From: Globomyces pollinis-pini
Taxonomy: Eukaryota; Chytridiomycota; Chytridiomycetes; Rhizophydiales; Globomycetaceae
Length of the DNA: 25,463 nt
Assembly: GCA_025399215.1 (NCBI GenBank)
Contig: MU621330.1
Span: 1-25,463 of the forward strand
Direction: 5' to 3'
Below, in pieces: positions 20,714 through 25,463 of the stretch (its first letter is position 1; each line of letters starts with the position of its first letter). The notes under the pieces are model-generated. The model was given only the letters and a program-made list of their open reading frames with translations. It did not search any database and was not told the origin of the DNA. The position numbers were made by a program, and so were the translations under genes.

Positions 20714-22814
20714 ATGACAATTCGGCGCTTATTACAAAGCTCTACAGTGTCCAATGGAAATATACTTTGGGTAAAGAAACAGGAGATTTCATGCTCCAGT
20801 CAAAGAAGACTAACGTCTACTTACTCAAATTATCAACCAGTTTATCATGCCGAAATCACTAACTATCCTCCTAAATACAAAAGATCCTTCCCCCTTTGGA
20901 AACCAACTCTGAAAAGAACCGTTTATCCTAACAATAACGAGAATAACGCATTTGGAAACAGTACAAATACCTATTTAGAGAACGATGCTCAATTATTGTC
21001 CACTTTGTCTCTCACTGTTCCTATCATTAAACCAGAAAAATCTTACCACAGATCCTCTAGAGGAAATTCAACAATGAATCAGTTGGTATTCCACCCCGTT
21101 TAATCGTAGTATGCCGAATCGTTTTTCAATCCTGACATTTTCAAGAATCAGATACGAAAAGATCAGATGTTCTCATACCTCAAAGTTTGGACTGGTATCT
21201 TGTTGTTTTTCTAACATTTCATAGCATTGAGAAAAACAAATCGGGTGCTTCTCCCCTTTCAGACTTCGCAGTTTTACAAAATGTTAGTATCTCTAAACAA
21301 ATTAGATCTAGCCAGAGATCTCTTACAGAATTACGCATTATTTATTGCCGAATCAAGCTCTGTCTCTTATCCTAAAGATGGTCTGTTACCATTTTATACT
21401 GCCCTTGAGCTTCATTCAACACCTTGGGAATATGGTATCATCTATTCTACTAAAACCTTAGTTAATGGATTTGCAAAACAGTCCACATTACAGTTAACTG
21501 GTAAATATTTTTCCACACTTCTACGTCATTTGGCTATTTCTGGTAAGTGTATCCATTTAGATTTATATTTTCTCTCATTGACACAATTTGATTTTCGTTT
21601 ACCAAGTCTCTAACTGTGTTTTAGAAAAGTCTATGTCTGCACAATCTGTTTTCAATTTTAACAGTAAATCTATCAGTTCCAATATTGCTTCGCAAAAATA
21701 TGTTAACATAGATGCTATTATCGAAACTCTAAATCGAATCAAATATGAGACTAATAACAATCCAACACTACATGATTTGAATATTGCTTTATCAGTTCTA
21801 GTCAAAACCAAGGGAAACAACGAACTTCTGGAGAAAACAGTACAAACTATTTTCCAGTTATATGCACCAAATGTTGAAACTGCCAAAAGTCTTTTATGCT
21901 TATTGAAAACTCAAAAAACATCAATGACAACAGTTGTAGACACCATTCAAAGTATGAAGTTGCTCAATCAACCAGAAATTCAAATTTTAATGGTCAACCA
22001 TGTCATTGAAGATATAAAATCAAGTAAAACTGGAAATAAACACCAAATCACCAAAGTGGATCATGATGGGACAAGAGTAACCATTACAGAAGATGAATTT
22101 GTCAAAGAAAAAATAGCTACCAACTTGAATAATCTGTCTATTGCCTTCCATCGTCATGGGATAATACCATCAGAAGAATTCACAAACCGATATATGCAGG
22201 CGTTATGCAGAACGGGACGAGCAGATCAAGCATTATTATATCTGAATAGAAATACACAGATTATCCCTCACACATTGTCTAAAATGACAACCGAACTTCT
22301 GCTATATTCCGTAGGACGAACGACTATCAAATTACCAACCAATCAAAAGCATTTGTTTTATTTAACGTTGTGGAAAATTGTATCTGCGAATCCAAAACTA
22401 AACTTATCTATCATCAAACTATTTATCAATCTTTGTTTGAGTGATCAAGATTATTCAACGCATTTGAAGATTCATCAGTATTTGTCGAGTCAGTCGATTG
22501 AGAGGCAACAGACAGGATACAAATTTCTATTTGAAACGTTAAATCAATTACCAAAAGAATATTTAAGAAAACATACAACTATATTGTTGAAATCAGAATT
22601 TGCCAATAACAAGACTTACTGGACTCAACTATTCAATGCTATTCAAGATCCAGCATCATTGCCAACATTTCTTCAAGTCATAAGTGATGTGCAATGTGAA
22701 GCACCCTCAATTCCAAAAGATTTTTTGATACAGATTTGTCTTAATACTGTTACTAGAATATCTCCCAATGAAATTTATGCGTTTGAACAAGATATTAACA
22801 AATTGTTGGAATAA
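20714..22814 (+). CDS. Mitochondrial helical-repeat (PPR-like) protein, putative
   Basis: Four exons, join(20714-21085, 21110-21194, 21225-21542, 21625-22814), encode 654 residues; introns are 24, 30 and 82 nt. The start is the ATG at 20714, since the frame upstream of it has no ATG. The N terminus MTIRRLLQSSTVSNG, followed by a Ser/Arg-rich stretch (SSQRRLTSTYSNY), is a good mitochondrial presequence. The rest is predicted all-helical with pairs like PFQTSQFYKMLVSLNKLDLA, DLNIALSVLVKTKGNNEL and NRYMQALCRTGRADQALLYL, the last typical of pentatricopeptide-type repeats. Repeats are divergent, as in fungal PPR proteins that act on mitochondrial RNA or ribosomes. The family is an inference from pattern; no specific orthologue is recognised. 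Confidence 0.6.
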
Positions 22815-23468
22815 TATACTCCTTTGTTTTATATTTTGAAATTAATGGCATATACTAGTGTACAAATTACCATATATTAAATACGGAGAAGACGAAACCG
22901 GACAAACTTATTGAATAACGTTATAAACGTATATCTAAGGAGTTAGGTATTAATATAACCACTTGCAAGTCTGCTTGTCGAACTTAAGTAGTATAGATGG
23001 GGCACCAAATGATACTGGGTATTTAAACCTATTGAGAGTTGTTAAAAATTATTTGCCTATGGCATCAACGTTGGTAAAATCATTAGGGTACTCGTAGGTA
23101 TATGAGCAAAAGCTTAACGGTAGTGAGTTTGTGCCATACTCTAACTAAAGACTTGTCGAATGATACGATTAGGTTAAGAGCACACTCATACTAAATCCTT
23201 TTAATGGACATGTCGGATGATAACAATTTTATAACGAGGAATTAATATTCAATTTTCAAAGTTTATATTCAATACTTTATCATTCCAGAATCATCCTCGT
23301 TAGAACTACTTCCAGACACCGAAGAATTATCATCAGTTTGCTGTTGCGTTTGCTTTTTAAGAACGAGTGTTAGACGCTTGGTACATCCCTTCATTTTCTA
23401 GGATTAAGGCGATTGTTGGAATAATATAATGAAAGTACAGTAATTTATGCTGCTGGTTGCATTTTGAT
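22815..23468. other. Convergent intergenic region with 17-bp repeat
   Basis: About 650 nt between two convergent genes. The 17-mer attgttggaataatata, which spans the stop codon of the upstream gene (22803-22819), occurs again at 23413-23429. Apart from the weak ORF at 23269-23394, I see no gene. Confidence 0.6.
23269..23394 (-). CDS. Doubtful short ORF, 41 aa
   Basis: Minus-strand ORF starting MKGCTKRLTLVLKKQTQQQT and continuing into an acidic Ser-rich tail (SGSSSNEDDSG). The composition, basic then Gln-rich then acidic/Ser-rich, looks more protein-like than random AT-rich sequence. A possible acceptor (ccttaatcctag) lies immediately upstream, so it could be a terminal exon whose 5' part is lost or unrecognised. 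No family known. Confidence 0.22.
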   Translation of the reverse strand: MKGCTKRLTLVLKKQTQQQTDDNSSVSGSSSNEDDSGMIKY

Positions 23469-24853
23469 TTATTCAATACCATGAAACTTATTGTACAAGG
23501 ATACTAAATTATCACGAAGTGATCTTCGCCATTGTGGCACTGATGGACCACCATAGAGTGAAGCTAAATAGTCACAGTATGTAAACTCATTTGGATTTCC
23601 AAATTGATGAATTGATGAACTACTTGAAGGTGTAAATCCAGTGATTCCATCCAGAGCTATCCTTTTCATTTCCAATTTTGAAGGTAATTTCAATTTTTCC
23701 AGAAAGAATGCAGTTAGGAACTCTGCTTGGTACTCGAATAGATGAAATGGAACCACTGATCTGGGTAATCCCATAAACGATAAAGTAGGGTGGTCGATAT
23801 CCATCAAATGTAAATGAAGGTCATGTACATTCATTCCATCTGTGGTTTCACCATTACCTTTTATTCCATATCGATATTCCATAAACGGATATTTATATAA
23901 GTAGCCGGTTGCAAATATGATTTCATCGACATCATCAATTATAGATCCATCTTTGCATTCAATCATACCATTACCATGAAAATCTATGATTTCTGGTAGT
24001 AGTGTAATTGTATTTTCATTGCAACGGGTTGGTATCGTTCGTTTTTCATCTTGCCGAATACATAAATACACTTTTTTGCAAACCGATGATAATTCCCTTA
24101 CAATATCACGACCACTATACGAAGCCCCAAGTACGAGTACATTCTTATCTTTGTAATTTTCGGGATGTCGATAAGTTTGTGAATGGGAGATAGGTTTTGG
24201 GAAGTTTTTAATACCATTGATAGTAGGGATATTTGGATAAGCAAAATGACCATTACAAATAATCACTAACTATTTAAAATAAATTTAACTCTTTACCTCC
24301 ATCAAATCGGAGTGTTTTTGTGGTGGAGTGTTGTGGTTCCATAATGGTAACAACCCAACTATCTACTTGACCGACAGGATCTAACACTACACTAATTACT
24401 TGTGTATTAAGCTGAATTTTTTGATACAAGGACTTGAATGCTGCATAATCTTTCAAATATTGAAAAACTGACTGATGAGATGGAAACATAGGGGTAGACT
24501 TCGGAAAGTCAAAATCCCGAAATGCCATTAGCTCAGCTGGTAGATTCGTGGTCAATGTTGGATACACAGCACTAACACAAATTAACACTACCTAAAGAAT
24601 ACCTTAGAATATTTTTTGAATCCTCGTCAATAGTAAAGAATGATTTGTTTTGTGAATTATAATTTGGAAAACAATCCCGTATCAATTGGTCATTTGTTTT
24701 TGTAGTGTCTTTGTAATCCCAAGTCCCACCAATTTCATTGGATTGTTCAAATATAGTAAAATCAATTCCAGATTCAATAAGTTTAGCACCCATAACAAGG
24801 CCACTGGCTCCTGCTCCTATTATGCATAGTTTCTTTGTCTCTTGAATTGTCAT
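23469..24853 (-). CDS. Flavin-containing monooxygenase
   Basis: FAD- and NADPH-dependent monooxygenase of the FMO family, oxygenating soft nucleophiles (N or S); substrate unknown. Exons on the complement are 24853-24603, 24571-24297 and 24265-23469, with two 31-nt introns, giving 440 residues. Near the start KKLCIIGAGASGLVMG is the FAD-binding GxGxxG, then EQSNEIGGTWDY. NLPAELMAFRDFDFP is the usual FMO block, VLVLGASYSGRDIVREL the NADPH-binding motif, and EIIFATGYLYKYPF the FATGY motif. The identifying FxGxxxHSxxY motif reads FPKPISHSQTY, with Lys for Gly. The start chosen is the Met just before the FAD motif. The frame is open farther upstream with no ATG except through a possible 41-nt intron (24932-24972) leading to a one-codon ATG exon at 24973-24975, which would add 26 residues. 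Confidence 0.9.
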
Positions 24854-25098
24854 GTTTTGTAGTTCAGTGAAAAAAGTCAACAATTTTGACTCATAATTTG
24901 GTTCTTGTACCAGATTTGTGGTAAACACTTGCTATGGTTAGCAGTTGGTTTGGATTCTTGAATGGAACTTACCATCGTAATGCAAACTAGACTTCAATTT
25001 GTTAAGAGTATTTTACAATACCATCCCTCATCCATTCGTACAAAGAAGTAGAAATATTCATGTTATGTAAACAGTGTTTATTGAAATGTCCATTTGGT

Positions 25099-25463
25099 TT
25101 ATACGCTACGAACCCATGATGAGAGTTGACTAACTTTAGAATATACACCAGGGCCAGATCCACAAGCTCCTCCATAAGACACAACACCTGCAACGGTAAC
25201 ACTACCATCTTCGTTCAAGCCAAACAATGGTCCACCAGAATCACCTTGGCATGAATCTTTACCATCAGTGGTTCCAGCACAGAAGGCACTTGGAACGCTT
25301 CGCAATTCTGGGTAGCTTGCAAAACAAGTGTTAGATGGTGTCACTGGCAAGGTTACTTCTCTCATAATGGAAGATCCAGCACCAGATTGGTCGTATTTAT
25401 CACCCCAACCAGCTACAATCAATGATTGTCCAGCTTGGGTTAATGAACCATCATCTAACTTTA
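25099..25463 (-). CDS. Secreted trypsin-like S1 serine protease, 3' part
   Basis: The C-terminal 120 residues of an S1-family protease; the gene starts beyond the right edge. Visible are IVAGWG, the Cys-rich stretch NTCFASYPELRSVPSAFCAG, and DSCQGDSGGPLF with the catalytic Ser. The Asp six residues before that Ser marks trypsin-like (Lys/Arg) specificity. VVSYGGACGSGPGVYSKV and the C-terminal helix SSWVRSV complete the fold. His57 and Asp102 equivalents would lie off the window. Fungal trypsins are secreted and found mainly in insect- or plant-associated species and early-diverging lineages. No intron is seen in this part. Confidence 0.92.
   Translation of the reverse strand, partial: KLDDGSLTQAGQSLIVAGWGDKYDQSGAGSSIMREVTLPVTPSNTCFASYPELRSVPSAFCAGTTDGKDSCQGDSGGPLFGLNEDGSVTVAGVVSYGGACGSGPGVYSKVSQLSSWVRSV

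Noticed and set aside
24527..24543. tRNA-like A box (ttagctcagctggtag)
   Set aside because: No B box or cloverleaf follows; the sequence is the coding strand complement of the FMO block NLPAELMAF.

Overview
This is eukaryotic nuclear DNA, AT-rich and gene-dense, most likely from an early-diverging (zygomycete-grade) fungus. The evidence is many tiny GT-AG introns, standard stop codons, eukaryotic tRNA genes without CCA, fungal-style secreted proteins, and a gene set (LETM1, a RalGAP-alpha-like protein, GPR89/GPHR, a trypsin-like S1 protease) retained in early-diverging fungi but largely lost from budding yeasts. The phylum is inference; Zoopagomycota-type fungi, for example Entomophthoromycotina, would fit the trypsin and the compact introns.

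Left part (1-7070): an accessory, repeat-rich region. Two diverged copies of one block lie in the same order: A repeat, inverted B-family gene copy, forward B-family gene copy, C repeat. They occupy about 1-1520 and 5076-7067. The B family is a small gene family I do not recognise, with two intact-looking members (1059-1394 and 6174-6500) and several broken ones. Each A repeat carries a short antisense ORF. Between the blocks lie a methionine sulfoxide reductase A gene, a small secreted-peptide gene, a doubtful ORF, and a tRNA-Ile/tRNA-Val pair only 4 nt apart.

Right part (7365-25463): conserved, tightly packed housekeeping genes. In order they are LETM1 (+), nucleoside phosphorylase (-), a serine hydrolase (+), a RalGAP-alpha-like GTPase activator with 25 exons (+), Golgi pH regulator GPR89 (-), a mitochondrial helical-repeat-like protein (+), a flavin-containing monooxygenase (-) and the 3' end of a secreted trypsin-like protease (-). 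There is no operon logic; the genes are ordinary neighbours sharing short convergent or divergent spacers.

I rebuilt the exons by hand, keeping reading phase at each junction. Of 49 introns I consider resolved, 45 are 24-38 nt and only four are longer (76, 82, 118, 154 nt); 26 and 29 nt are the commonest lengths. The ultracompact introns and the duplicated A/B/C block with its unknown gene family are the most interesting aspects. Exon positions are predictions without transcript data.
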